Positions 10,005 through 18,704 of a stretch of 64,000 nucleotides of DNA are shown piece by piece; the first letter of the stretch is position 1, and every line of letters begins with the position of its first letter. Origin of the DNA: an uncultured bacterium (GTDB taxonomy: Bacteria > Myxococcota_A > Polyangia > Polyangiales > Houyiibacteriaceae); the NCBI GenBank assembly GCA_938024995.1, contig CALJDU010000008.1, positions 1 to 64,000 of the forward strand. Reading direction: 5' to 3'. A program made the position numbers and the translations under genes. The notes under the pieces were generated by a model. The model searched no databases. It had not been told where the DNA came from and saw only the letters and a list, made by a program, of their open reading frames with translations.

Positions 10005-11033
10005 ATGCGCCGAGACGACCTGGAAGAGATCTTCGCAGTCATCGACAAGGTGCCCTTCCTCGGGAGCCTCAAGCGGGACATCTCCAACCTTCGCCGCGTG
10101 CTTCACAAGCGGCGCGCGCCGCGGCTCCTGGCGTTCGGCTCCGAAGAGGTCGTCGCGAGCCGCGTCCTCAACGCGCTGCTCTCCGACCGCGCGCTCCCGG
10201 AAGAAGCGCTGAGCGACGCTTGGGTCAACGTGGAGTCTGCTGACTGTCGCGTGGACTGGCTTGAGCTCGCCCCGCGGATGGAGTCCGAATCCGCGATCAC
10301 GAACACCGAGAGCGCAGCGGAAGCGCCCGACATCGCGTTGCTCCTCTTCACGCCAGCGGAAGCGGCGAACGCCTCGCTCGAACTTCAGACCATCGAGCGT
10401 TTGCTCGGCAAGCTCACGCGCCGCCCCGCGGTCCTCCCGCTCATCATCGCGGACGACAAAGCGGGCGACCACCAAGGCGCTCGAGAAGCGCTGACCAAAG
10501 AGCTCACCGAGCTCAAGGTGCGCTCGCATCCCGCGATGACGATCGCGCTCCCGCGAAGCGGCGCCACGATGGGCGTGGCCGATCTCGCCGAGCTCGTCAC
10601 CCGTTCCCTGCCGGACGACGCAAGGGTCGAAGCCGCCCGCGCGTTCGAAGACGCGGAAGAGGCACGCGCAGAGCTCGGCACCATGATCGTTCGCAGCTGC
10701 GCGACGATCGCGATGACCGTTTCCTTGATGCCGGTTCCGCTGAGCGACATCGCCTTCATCGCGCCGCTTCAGGTCATGATGGTGAACGCGCTCGCCTACC
10801 TCAGCGGGCGCAAGTGGGACAAACGAATGGCCGCCGAGTGGATCGGGAGCGTCGGCGTCGTCGCTGGCGCCGGGTTTGGGATGCGCTTCGCCGCGCAGCA
10901 AGTCGTCAAGCTCGCGCCGGGTATCGGCAGCGCGGTGTCCGCAGGGATCGCCGCGACCGGCACGACGGCGCTCGGCCGCGCGGCGATGGGCTATTTCCTG
11001 ACCGGTCGCGACGAGCTCGCCGTCGCTTCATAA
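10005..11033 (+). CDS. DUF697 membrane protein with degenerate GTPase-like domain
   Basis: The ATG at 10005 (342 aa) is preferred over an upstream GTG at 9978. The N-terminal half has the layout of a small GTPase domain but the P-loop place reads LLAFGSEEVVASRVLNALL, so the Gly-Lys-Ser of a functional nucleotide-binding loop is missing. The C-terminal half is a DUF697-type membrane region: MVNALAYLSGRKWDKR, then SVGVVAGAGFGMR and Gly/Ala-rich hydrophobic stretches up to AMGYFLTG. Such proteins pair a GTPase-like head with a membrane anchor in the cytoplasmic membrane. The 3' end overlaps the convergent beta-helix gene by 43 bases. Confidence 0.78.
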   Translation: MRRDDLEEIFAVIDKVPFLGSLKRDISNLRRVLHKRRAPRLLAFGSEEVVASRVLNALLSDRALPEEALSDAWVNVESADCRVDWLELAPRMESESAITNTESAAEAPDIALLLFTPAEAANASLELQTIERLLGKLTRRPAVLPLIIADDKAGDHQGAREALTKELTELKVRSHPAMTIALPRSGATMGVADLAELVTRSLPDDARVEAARAFEDAEEARAELGTMIVRSCATIAMTVSLMPVPLSDIAFIAPLQVMMVNALAYLSGRKWDKRMAAEWIGSVGVVAGAGFGMRFAAQQVVKLAPGIGSAVSAGIAATGTTALGRAAMGYFLTGRDELAVAS

Positions 11034-12970
11034 GCGTCACCGTCCGAAAGACCCAGCGTTCGCGGCGCGAGCGCGCCGCGGTGCTGCTCTCCAGAGAGCC
11101 CCGGCCAATCCCGGTCCGACAGATCCACCGCGCCGCTCGCCGCCGGACCATCCGCGCGCGGGCGGTACTGCGCGTCCAGCATGGGATCCGCCTCGACGCC
11201 CGACGCTTCCCATCCCGGCGGGTAGAGCTCTTTCGTTTGCGCGAGAGGCCGCCGCGACGCTTGGAACGCGGAGAGCGAGTGGAACGCTTTCGGCTTCTCG
11301 ATGCCTCGTCGGTTCACGAACGAGACCCGCATCAGGATCCCGGTTGGCTCCGCGGCGTCGCGCCAATACAGGTTGCCGTCCAGCACCTCACGTCCGAGAT
11401 GCGCGCGGACCTGTTGCACCACTTTGTGGTCGCCCTCAATGACTACGATGTTGTTAAACATCTCCTGCGCCAGCCGCGGAAAGTCGCCCGGCTCGATGGG
11501 TATGTCGCGACAAGGCCCGAGATACGGCGGCAAGTGAAACGGTTGCACCCGCTCGACCGGCACCCGCGCGCCGTCCGATTCGCGGCAGGTCTCGATGACC
11601 AATGTGTTGTGGTAAATCTTGCGCGGATTGTCTCCGAAGCAGACGTCGTTGTGGCTCATCGCGAGCGCTTTGCGTGTCACGTACTTCACGCCGCGTGAGA
11701 CCCGTCCGCGGCCGCAGAAAATCGGCACGCAGTGGAAGACGTTGTGATGAATGAAGACCCGACCACGCAGACCGTGCGGAGGTTCCCCGCTCCCTTGGTA
11801 GCTCACGCCGTACGCGAGTTTGCGCGAGGTGTTCCACGCGAACTCGATCTCGTACGCGTCGGTGCCGAGATGAACGATGTCGTCACGAAGCGACTCGAAG
11901 TGACACCCGAGCACGCGAACGTGATGGACGTGAAGGCCGATCTCTTCTCCGCGGCGGGTAGCGTTCGCTCGTCCCGCGATCAGCATCGCGTCCATCGCCC
12001 GGACCACTCGGCAGTCTCGTATCGTGACGTGGTGCGCGCCGTTGGTGATGTTGAAGGCGCGGCCGCCAACCGAGGACACGCCGGACGCGCCGCTCTTGAG
12101 ATCACCAAACGCCGCCCACCGAGGTAAGCAGCTGGTGTAGTTCACGCGCTCAATCTCGACCTCGCTCGCGCCCGACACGTGCAGCGCGATGCCTCCCGTC
12201 ACGAATTGAAGGTCGCGGAACGTGATCCCGACCGCGGGCTTGCGCCGGCTCAACTTGAACGCGGGGGTCGCGAGGTTCTCGATCGCGAACCGCTCAAAGA
12301 CAAGGTGCGCCGGTGGCCCCTCTTCGTCTCCTCGCAAGATGACGCCCGCTGCGCTCGGTCCGCGGTAGCCAATCGCGAGCGCGACGTCAGCCGGGGAGAG
12401 CAAGCGACGGTCGCCGAAGAGCGTGTTCTCCACCCCGACAACGTCAGGGTCGGGATCGCGGAGGCGAAGGTAAAGACGCCGCTCGGCCCCGTCGTAGTAG
12501 AGGCCTGGGCCCGCGTAGTACTGGGTCCGCTTCGCGAAGCGTTCTTCGGTCGCGGCGAGAGCCTCGTAGCTCTTGTAGGCGATAAGCTGAAAGGTCTCGC
12601 GACCGCTCGGCGCGTCCACCGTGCAGAAGCCGCTGAACTTCGCGTTCGGCTTGGCGACGAAGGCCTCCGGAACCGTGACCTCTTCGCCGAAGACAAACAC
12701 GTCGCCCTCATGGTGGCGCCAACCGGCAGCGTCCGAGAGCGCATCGATCGTACCCGTCAGCGTCGCGCCTTCTTCTCCGACGATCCGAATCGGGGAGGCG
12801 GCGGTGCCGCGCTTCTTCACGACCACCCCTTCAGCGGGCACGCGTCCGCGCAGGACGAGCGCGTCGCCCGGACCGATCGGAGAGCTCTTTCCAAGCGCGA
12901 AGGCGAGCGTCCGAAACGTCTGCGCGTCGACGCGGTCTTCTCCGTTGGTTGCGTCGACGAAGTACTCCAC
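10991..12970 (-). CDS. Right-handed parallel beta-helix repeat protein
   Basis: A 659-residue protein beginning EYFVDATNGED, the usual opening strand of pectate-lyase-like right-handed beta-helix proteins. The body holds repeated short strands (GGIALHVSGASEVEIERV, HHVTIRDCRVVRAMDA, HVHHVRVLGCHFES, GRVFIHHNVFHC) spaced like coils of a parallel helix. No convincing export signal is present at the chosen ATG. It may act on or bind polysaccharide, but no catalytic motif lets me name a substrate. It is followed after 43 overlapping bases by the convergent DUF697 gene. Confidence 0.75.
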   Translation of the reverse strand: MEYFVDATNGEDRVDAQTFRTLAFALGKSSPIGPGDALVLRGRVPAEGVVVKKRGTAASPIRIVGEEGATLTGTIDALSDAAGWRHHEGDVFVFGEEVTVPEAFVAKPNAKFSGFCTVDAPSGRETFQLIAYKSYEALAATEERFAKRTQYYAGPGLYYDGAERRLYLRLRDPDPDVVGVENTLFGDRRLLSPADVALAIGYRGPSAAGVILRGDEEGPPAHLVFERFAIENLATPAFKLSRRKPAVGITFRDLQFVTGGIALHVSGASEVEIERVNYTSCLPRWAAFGDLKSGASGVSSVGGRAFNITNGAHHVTIRDCRVVRAMDAMLIAGRANATRRGEEIGLHVHHVRVLGCHFESLRDDIVHLGTDAYEIEFAWNTSRKLAYGVSYQGSGEPPHGLRGRVFIHHNVFHCVPIFCGRGRVSRGVKYVTRKALAMSHNDVCFGDNPRKIYHNTLVIETCRESDGARVPVERVQPFHLPPYLGPCRDIPIEPGDFPRLAQEMFNNIVVIEGDHKVVQQVRAHLGREVLDGNLYWRDAAEPTGILMRVSFVNRRGIEKPKAFHSLSAFQASRRPLAQTKELYPPGWEASGVEADPMLDAQYRPRADGPAASGAVDLSDRDWPGLSGEQHRGALAPRTLGLSDGDAYEATASSSRPVRK

Positions 12971-12981
12971 GGCGCTGGACT

Positions 12982-14310
12982 CTACTCGAAGCTGACCGTC
13001 ACGCTCGCGGTCGAGCCGACAAACGCGTCGTGCGTGATCGTCACGCCGCTCTCGGGGTCGGTGAACGACTCACTCGGCGCCAGGCGGGCGAGCGCGATCG
13101 AGTCGGCGTTGGTCCCGGAGTGCGTGTGAATCGAGACGCGATCGACGTAGCGCGTGTCCATCGTGTAGCGCTCGTTGAGCTCGGCGTAGGCCTCGACGCG
13201 AAACGAAACGAAGAGCGCGTCGCTCGCGCGCTCGATCTTGAGAATGGTCGCCTCGCCGGGCCCGCTTGAGATGGCGCCAACCTCGAAGGTCCCGCTCTCT
13301 GTGATGGTGTCCGCGGAGAGCCAACCCTTTTGGACATGGTGCGGTGCATTGAAGCCGCAGTACGCGGCGCCCATGACGTCGGACCGATCACCGTAGGTCC
13401 CACCGGGCGTCGCGGCGTGTCCGAGGTCGAGCGTGTGTCCAAGCTCGTGAGCGGCGATGTACCAGTTGTTGCAGTACTGGGACCACAAGTAGCGCCCGCC
13501 GAGCGTCGCGCGACCGTTCCAGGCGCAGGTCCCTCGCGGCATCATGAACAGGACCTTGTCGTAGGCGTCAGTGTCCACGCCTTCGGCTTCCGCCGCCGCG
13601 ATCAACTCGTTCTGGACCAGCGTGGAGTCGCATGCGTCGGTGGAAGAGAGCGAGAGCGGGAACGGTCCGACCACGTCGCCAGAGACGCCGACCGCTTCGA
13701 AGGTCGTCAAGCGATAGAACGCGTCGACCGAGGCGTCGCCTGTGAAGAGAACATCTTGGATCGCGGGAACGTCGCACGGGAGCGGCACGTCGACGTAGTC
13801 GCCGGCGATCGTGAGCACGTTAACCACCTCGGTCTCTGGCTCCGGTTCGCATCGCTCAGCGCGTCGCGCCTCTCGTTCCCGCCGTCGCGCTTCGCGTCGC
13901 GCTGCGCGTGCCTCGGCTCTTGCGCGACGCCGAGCCTCTCTCGCTTCTCTTCTCGCGCGTCGACGCGCTGCGCGTTCATCTCGTGCCCGAGCTCGCTCCC
14001 GTTGGCGATCCACCCGAGACGTAAAGACCGCGCCGTCCACCTGGACGCCATCGAGGAAGACCTCCGCACCCGCTGGCCATTCACGCGCGTCGTCCGCGGC
14101 GTCGCGCGCGAGCTCAAGCTCAACAAAGCGCGGGGTGACGCCGTGGCCCCGGTCCAGTACGAACATGGACCCGGTATCGTCGTCGGCGATCGCGTAGAGC
14201 TCGCCTTCTGCGTGGACAACTCCGTCAGCGGTGTTCGCCGCGCACCCCGCGACCAGCATCCACGCGAGCGGGAGCGCAAGTGTCGAACCGAAGCGCTTGT
14301 TCCCCATCAT
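12982..14310 (-). CDS. Zinc metalloprotease lipoprotein, M11/gametolysin-like
   Basis: The start is set at the ATG at 14310 because it overlaps the TGA of queG (ATGA), the normal coupling here. The N-terminus is a lipoprotein signal ending LVAGC. About residues 105-150 are an unusually Arg/Ala/Glu-rich, single-helix-like stretch ending at a Cys. The catalytic domain contains HELGHTLDLGH (zinc HExxHxxGxxH) and a Met-turn candidate SDVMGAAYCG. This matches metzincins of the gametolysin type. The C-terminus (about 360-442) is a beta-rich domain. An outer-surface protease is the likely role; the substrate is unknown. Confidence 0.83.
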   Translation of the reverse strand: MMGNKRFGSTLALPLAWMLVAGCAANTADGVVHAEGELYAIADDDTGSMFVLDRGHGVTPRFVELELARDAADDAREWPAGAEVFLDGVQVDGAVFTSRVDRQRERARARDERAARRRARREAREARRRARAEARAARREARRREREARRAERCEPEPETEVVNVLTIAGDYVDVPLPCDVPAIQDVLFTGDASVDAFYRLTTFEAVGVSGDVVGPFPLSLSSTDACDSTLVQNELIAAAEAEGVDTDAYDKVLFMMPRGTCAWNGRATLGGRYLWSQYCNNWYIAAHELGHTLDLGHAATPGGTYGDRSDVMGAAYCGFNAPHHVQKGWLSADTITESGTFEVGAISSGPGEATILKIERASDALFVSFRVEAYAELNERYTMDTRYVDRVSIHTHSGTNADSIALARLAPSESFTDPESGVTITHDAFVGSTASVTVSFE

Positions 14311-15350
14311 CCATCCTCTCGCCTTAGCCGTTCGATCGCCCATCTCGCGGTCTCCCGAACGTATGCCGGGAGAGCATCCCTCGCGGCCAGTTGGCGTACA
14401 AGAGGAAGCAGCCGTCGATCCCCGCGATTCGCGATCACGACGAGCGCATTTCGGAGAGCTTGCTCACGACCCGGACGCGCGAGCGGGGAGCCAGTGCTCC
14501 AGGCTACAAACTCGTCATCCGTCATCGCGAACAACTCGTCCGGCGTGATCTCGTTCTGCGCGCGGGGCGTGAACGGGGTCGGGTCGGGATCACCGTGTCG
14601 CGTGTGGTTGAACGGGCAGACGTCCTGACACGCGTCGCAGCCGAAGAACCACTCCCCCGTTCGCTCCATGAGCGACGGCGCGATGCTCCCTTCGTGTTCG
14701 ATCGTCAGGTAGGAGATGCACTTGCGCGCGTCGAGCCTCCGCGCGCCGACGAACGCATCTGTCGGGCAGTGGTCGAGACAGAGCCGACAGTCTCCGCACC
14801 GTTGCGCGATGGGCGTTCCCGCCGGCAGCTCCGCCGAGGTCACGATGCAGGCGAGCACGACGTGCGAACCGAGCCCAGGAATGATGAGGCAGCAGTTCTT
14901 CCCGACGAACCCGAGCCCTGCCCGCTCGGCCCAGGCGCGCTCGTACACGGGACGAGAGTCGACGCTCGGATAGGCCTCGTGTCCCTCGGCGCGCAGCCAC
15001 TTCGCGAGCTTGCGGATCGGTTTGCGCAAGACGTTGTGGTAGTCGCGACCTTGGGCGTAGCGGGCGACCTTCCCGAGCGAGAGGGGTACGAGCGGCGCCT
15101 CCCGAGGCGGGCGGTAAGCGCGCGCCAAGACGATCACGGATCGCGCGGCCGGCAGTACATCTTCGTGTCGAGGGTCCTTTCGCAGGGCGACCGTGTCGGC
15201 GAGCCACTCCATCTGGCCGTGACGACCGGCCGCAACGAACTCTTCGAGTCGCGCGCCTTCAGCGCTCAGCGTGTCGACGGTCGCGACCGCAACGCGATCA
15301 AACCCAAGCTCCGTCGCGCGAGTCTGAAGTCGTTCTCGGAGCGTGTTCAC
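14307..15350 (-). CDS. queG: Epoxyqueuosine reductase
   Basis: QueG makes queuosine from epoxyqueuosine in the wobble position of GUN-anticodon tRNAs, using cobalamin and two [4Fe-4S] clusters. The 347-residue protein has the N-terminal cobalamin-binding part, the ferredoxin-like motifs CGDCRLCLDHCPTDAF and CDACQDVCPFNH, and a C-terminal HEAT-like helical segment (GREQALRNALVVIANRGD). It is of usual length. Its stop overlaps the ATG of the downstream metalloprotease lipoprotein, an odd functional pairing that probably reflects only compact packing. Confidence 0.95.
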   Translation of the reverse strand: MNTLRERLQTRATELGFDRVAVATVDTLSAEGARLEEFVAAGRHGQMEWLADTVALRKDPRHEDVLPAARSVIVLARAYRPPREAPLVPLSLGKVARYAQGRDYHNVLRKPIRKLAKWLRAEGHEAYPSVDSRPVYERAWAERAGLGFVGKNCCLIIPGLGSHVVLACIVTSAELPAGTPIAQRCGDCRLCLDHCPTDAFVGARRLDARKCISYLTIEHEGSIAPSLMERTGEWFFGCDACQDVCPFNHTRHGDPDPTPFTPRAQNEITPDELFAMTDDEFVAWSTGSPLARPGREQALRNALVVIANRGDRRLLPLVRQLAARDALPAYVRETARWAIERLRREDG

Positions 15351-15360
15351 GGTTCGCGTT

Positions 15361-15855
15361 TCATGGTTCGCAACGAACCGTCATCGGCTCATCGCGGATC
15401 GGCTCGGGCGTCGCCGACACGCGCGCGCCTTCCGCGAGGACGAGGTCGCCTGCTTCGACCTCGAGCACCGCGTACGTCCGTCCGCGCTGCACGCCCTCAT
15501 GGCAGCGCAGTTCGAAGACGAGCGCGTGGACGACGTCCACCGGTCCCGCTTGTTCGACGTAAACGCGCTCCAGCGGGGCCGGTCCGTATCCGCCAGCAAA
15601 CACGGTGAACGCTTCGCGCTGTTCGATACGCTCGTGATCCGTGATGGGCTCACGTTCCCCCACGACCACGAAAGCGCGACCCGCGACGCGCATGACGCTC
15701 CCCGTCCAGCGGTCATCGCGCGGCTCGAGCGACGACGCACTCACATCGACCGGGACCGGGACACGCGGCCCACCACATCCGGCGAGGCAGGCGAGCGAGA
15801 GGACGGTGAATGGAAGCGCGATGCGCACGCGCAGAGAGTGCCTCAAGTGCGTCAC
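15361..15855 (-). CDS. Small lipoprotein, unrecognised
   Basis: A 164-residue protein with a lipoprotein signal and lipobox (SLACLAGC), followed by a beta-strand-rich domain (RVAGRAFVVVGEREPI, ALVFELRCHEG, YAVLEVEAGDLVLAEG) and two Cys residues that could pair. No family is recognised. It lies between the TonB-like gene and queG, 19 and 10 bases away, so it probably shares their transcript. Confidence 0.7.
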   Translation of the reverse strand: MTHLRHSLRVRIALPFTVLSLACLAGCGGPRVPVPVDVSASSLEPRDDRWTGSVMRVAGRAFVVVGEREPITDHERIEQREAFTVFAGGYGPAPLERVYVEQAGPVDVVHALVFELRCHEGVQRGRTYAVLEVEAGDLVLAEGARVSATPEPIRDEPMTVRCEP

Positions 15856-15874
15856 TCACCTCAACGCGAAGGGT

Positions 15875-17710
15875 TCAGCGGTCCGCGCTACGTTCGGATG
15901 GGGTCGGTTCCGTCGTTGTGGATCGCGTCGGGCGGGGTTCCTCTCGACTCGGCTCCGTTGGGCTCGGTTCGGTCGGTTCGCTCGGCTCGCTCGGTTCGCT
16001 CGGTTCGCTCGGCTCGCCCGGTTCGCTCGGCTCGCCCGGTTCACGCGGTGCAGAAGCGCCGTTGCCTGAATCGCCCGCTGGCTCTTCGCCCCCGCCCCAC
16101 GTGACACGCGCATCCGCAGGCACGACCGACCCCAAATCAGGAGCCGCTTGTGTCCCGCCGTTCCGCGGTCGTCGTGATCGCGGCGGATGACTCAGGATGT
16201 AGGGCGCGGCGTTGAAGACGCCACATTGACGATGCGCGCGGTAGAAACCCCAGTGCAGGTAAACCTTACCGTCCGCGCTCAGGATCGAATCTGGAGGCGC
16301 GGGATACGGCTGACCTCGCATCACGGAGTTGAACGCGCCGTAGTCAAACGGCAGCACGCCGCTGCTCCGCGCGACACCCACACGATGAATGCTCCCGTCG
16401 CCATTGAAGATGATCTCCAAGCGGGTCCGAAGCGACATGTCGCCCATCGGGTGGCTCGGGTTTCGGCTCAGTCCGGGCAGGAAGCTGCCCGCGAACTTGC
16501 GATGGAGGCGTCGATGGACCTGCGCGATGTAGCTCGCGAAAGGAGAGGCGCGAGCGTTGAGCGCGGTGCTGTTCCCGGGCCGAACGGCCTGCGTATAATT
16601 CTCGATCGCGGCGCGGAAACGCCCCCAGTTTCGCCGGCTGCTGCCGCGGTTCTTACTGGTGCGCTCCGCGATGTACGTCTCGCGCTCTTGTTCCAGCTGC
16701 TCTTCGTTCTGCTGCTCGTAGTCCGACCAGCTCACGCGAAGGTCTGGCCCTTCATCATGCGACCCACGACCTGACCCGCTCGCGAGCCGTTGCCGCAATG
16801 GGTTGCCTCCACCGGCGCGCGCTTGGCGCAACACCTCGCTGAAGTCTTGCCCCCCCGCGCCCTCCCGCGGGCGACGAATGATGAGTGTCCCGGAGCCGTC
16901 GTTGATCGTGATTGTCTCTTCTTCGCCCGCGCTCGCTTCGATCGCTTCTTCTTGCGCGCGGTCTGCTCCGTCGCGAGATCGCTCGTTGTTCCCCCGCTCT
17001 GCGGTGTCGCCTTCCGCGATGAGGTTTGGCGGCGGTGTGTCGTCGGCTTCCTCCGGCCGATCCTCGCGGGTCTCGTCCTCCGTGGGCGCGCGCTCGTCGG
17101 AACCTTCCATGTCGCGGACCTCGGCGAGCTCTTCTTCTTCCGCGTTACCAAGCTCCTCCTCGTCGGTCGGCTCGAGCTCTTCACCCGTCTCTTGTTCGAC
17201 GTCGTCGGTCACCTCGTTGCGCAGGCGGGCAACGGTCTCTTCCTCGACGCGGTTGGCGTGCTCCGCGACGTACTGGGTCTCGGGCGGCGGCTCATCGTTT
17301 TGCGCCTGCTGCTCAATCGCGTGGGTGTCTTGCGGGACCTCTTCGGGCGGCGGCGCTTCCGGCGCGACCTCGACCTCGACGGGTTCTGGCTCTTCTTCCT
17401 CGGGCGTCTCTTCTTCCTCCTCTTCCACTCGACGCGGGCGCTGACGCTCACGTGGACGCGGCGCGTTCACCGGCGCGGCAACGGGGACATCATCTTGCTG
17501 CACCGACGGCTCTGCCGGCGGCGGGTCAAGCGGCGCCACGATCTCGATCTCGACCGGCTCGGGCGCGGACTGACGGGCGTGCGTCTCGGCGTCCTTGAAG
17601 AGTTTACTGAGGTGACCCAGCACTCCGTACACCGGCAGATGGACCGCCAGCGACGCGAGCAACGCGACGACGAAAACCGTCACCGAGACGTCGACGTAAG
17701 GGCGGCGCAC
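15875..17710 (-). CDS. TonB-like protein with acidic linker and Pro/Glu/Ser tail
   Basis: A 611-residue protein with one N-terminal membrane segment (VTVFVVALLASLAVHLPVYGVLG), a long Pro/Glu-rich periplasmic stretch (about 45-260; for example EEEEETPEEEEPEPVEVEV), and a TonB C-terminal-like domain (about 385-480: RLHRKFAGSF, GDMSLRTRLEIIFNGDGSIHRVGVARSSG, then FDYGAFNSVMRGQPYPAPP). A homologue would span the periplasm and push energy to outer-membrane receptors. Unusually, about 130 residues follow the TonB fold, ending in PSEPSEPSEP-type repeats and a Thr/Arg-rich tail. No ExbB/ExbD gene is adjacent. Confidence 0.8.
   Translation of the reverse strand: MRRPYVDVSVTVFVVALLASLAVHLPVYGVLGHLSKLFKDAETHARQSAPEPVEIEIVAPLDPPPAEPSVQQDDVPVAAPVNAPRPRERQRPRRVEEEEEETPEEEEPEPVEVEVAPEAPPPEEVPQDTHAIEQQAQNDEPPPETQYVAEHANRVEEETVARLRNEVTDDVEQETGEELEPTDEEELGNAEEEELAEVRDMEGSDERAPTEDETREDRPEEADDTPPPNLIAEGDTAERGNNERSRDGADRAQEEAIEASAGEEETITINDGSGTLIIRRPREGAGGQDFSEVLRQARAGGGNPLRQRLASGSGRGSHDEGPDLRVSWSDYEQQNEEQLEQERETYIAERTSKNRGSSRRNWGRFRAAIENYTQAVRPGNSTALNARASPFASYIAQVHRRLHRKFAGSFLPGLSRNPSHPMGDMSLRTRLEIIFNGDGSIHRVGVARSSGVLPFDYGAFNSVMRGQPYPAPPDSILSADGKVYLHWGFYRAHRQCGVFNAAPYILSHPPRSRRPRNGGTQAAPDLGSVVPADARVTWGGGEEPAGDSGNGASAPREPGEPSEPGEPSEPSEPSEPSEPTEPSPTEPSREEPRPTRSTTTEPTPSERSADR
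15955..16050. repeat. Degenerate tandem repeat encoding Pro-Ser-Glu / Pro-Gly-Glu
   Basis: A run of ggttcgctc/ggctcgccc-type 9-base units near the 3' end of the TonB-like gene. It encodes the low-complexity PGEPSEPSEP tail. Confidence 0.75.
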
Positions 17711-17757
17711 GAGTGGACCCTGACACGGAAGTCCGCCGCGAACGAGCGTGGTGAATT

Positions 17758-17782
17758 AGAAAAGCGCCCAGTAAGGCGCTTC
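17758..17782 (-). terminator. Intrinsic terminator after the YXWGXW lipoprotein gene
   Basis: On the minus strand AAGCGCC, a 6-base loop and GGCGCTT form a 7-bp stem followed by TTCT. It lies 30 bases after the stop at 17812 and before the next minus-strand gene. Confidence 0.7.
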
Positions 17783-17811
17783 CTCGTTGTGGTTTTATTC
17801 CGCGCGCTTGT

Positions 17812-18561
17812 TCAGCGTACGCGAACGGTCGTGCGGCGCGTCGTGGTCCGACCCCGCCGGCCCGTCCTCACGGTCGTCGTGCGGCGAACGCCCCGCCGAC
17901 GGCGGTCGTCACGGATCCTGTTGTTGCGAACGCGGTTGTTCGGACGAACCGCGCGGTTCGTGCGAACCGTGCGACGCACGACCCCGCGGCGCTGCTGACG
18001 CTGACGCTGCTGATGGTAGTAGCGGTACTGAACGGGGCGACCGCGGTGGTACGCGCGAGCGTTGCGGTGGCGCCAGTGGCCGCGCGTGTAGACGTAGCGT
18101 CCGTTGTAGGTGCTCCAGCCCGGCTGCACGTAGGTGTAGTTCTGACCGCGCGGACGAATGTAGCGTCCGTTGACCCACATGTACTGGTTCCCGTTCCAGC
18201 GCCAGTGCCCGTCGACCCAAACCGCTCCGCCGAAGGGCGCGACCGGTCGGTTGAAGACCTGACGCGGCGGGGGCGCGTTGTTCACGATCACGGGCTGCTG
18301 ACCGTAGGGGTCGTAGTAGCCGGCGTTCACATAGGCTCCGGTCCCGTCTTGAACGATGTACGTGGTCTGACCGTTGTACTGCTGCTGACCCGCCACGACC
18401 GTGTTGCCGTTCTGGTAGACGGTCGCGTTCTGGACCGTCTGCTGTGGCATCGGCGCGACGTATCGAGCGCGGGGCGCACGAGTACGGGATTGGACGTAGC
18501 AACCGCTCATCGCGAACGAGAGAGCGAGCAAACTGAGAACTTTGGGAAACTGGGACACCAT
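17812..18561 (-). CDS. YXWGXW-repeat lipoprotein with Arg-rich tail
   Basis: The ATG at 18561 is preceded by GGAGG seven bases upstream, so it is preferred to the in-frame start at 18702. The 249-residue protein has a lipobox (SFAMSGC), a Gln/Asn/Tyr-rich middle, and aromatic repeats of the YXWGXW type (VWVDGHWRWNG, YMWVNGRYIRP, YVYTRGHWRHR). About the last 80 residues are extremely Arg-rich. Such lipoproteins are common in the outer membrane of proteobacteria, but their role is unknown. The basic tail could bind anionic surface polymers; this is inference. Confidence 0.85.
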   Translation of the reverse strand: MVSQFPKVLSLLALSFAMSGCYVQSRTRAPRARYVAPMPQQTVQNATVYQNGNTVVAGQQQYNGQTTYIVQDGTGAYVNAGYYDPYGQQPVIVNNAPPPRQVFNRPVAPFGGAVWVDGHWRWNGNQYMWVNGRYIRPRGQNYTYVQPGWSTYNGRYVYTRGHWRHRNARAYHRGRPVQYRYYHQQRQRQQRRGVVRRTVRTNRAVRPNNRVRNNRIRDDRRRRGVRRTTTVRTGRRGRTTTRRTTVRVR

Positions 18562-18704
18562 TAACAAACCTCCGAGGACACCGACTTCGACATTGAGTAG
18601 AGCAAGTTCGGTGCCACTTCGTTTTCTAGAAGAGCTTCTGACTCGACACCGCTGGTCAGAAGTGCTTGGGTGGGCCCGTCGAACGTAACCACCGCAAGCC
18701 AAAC

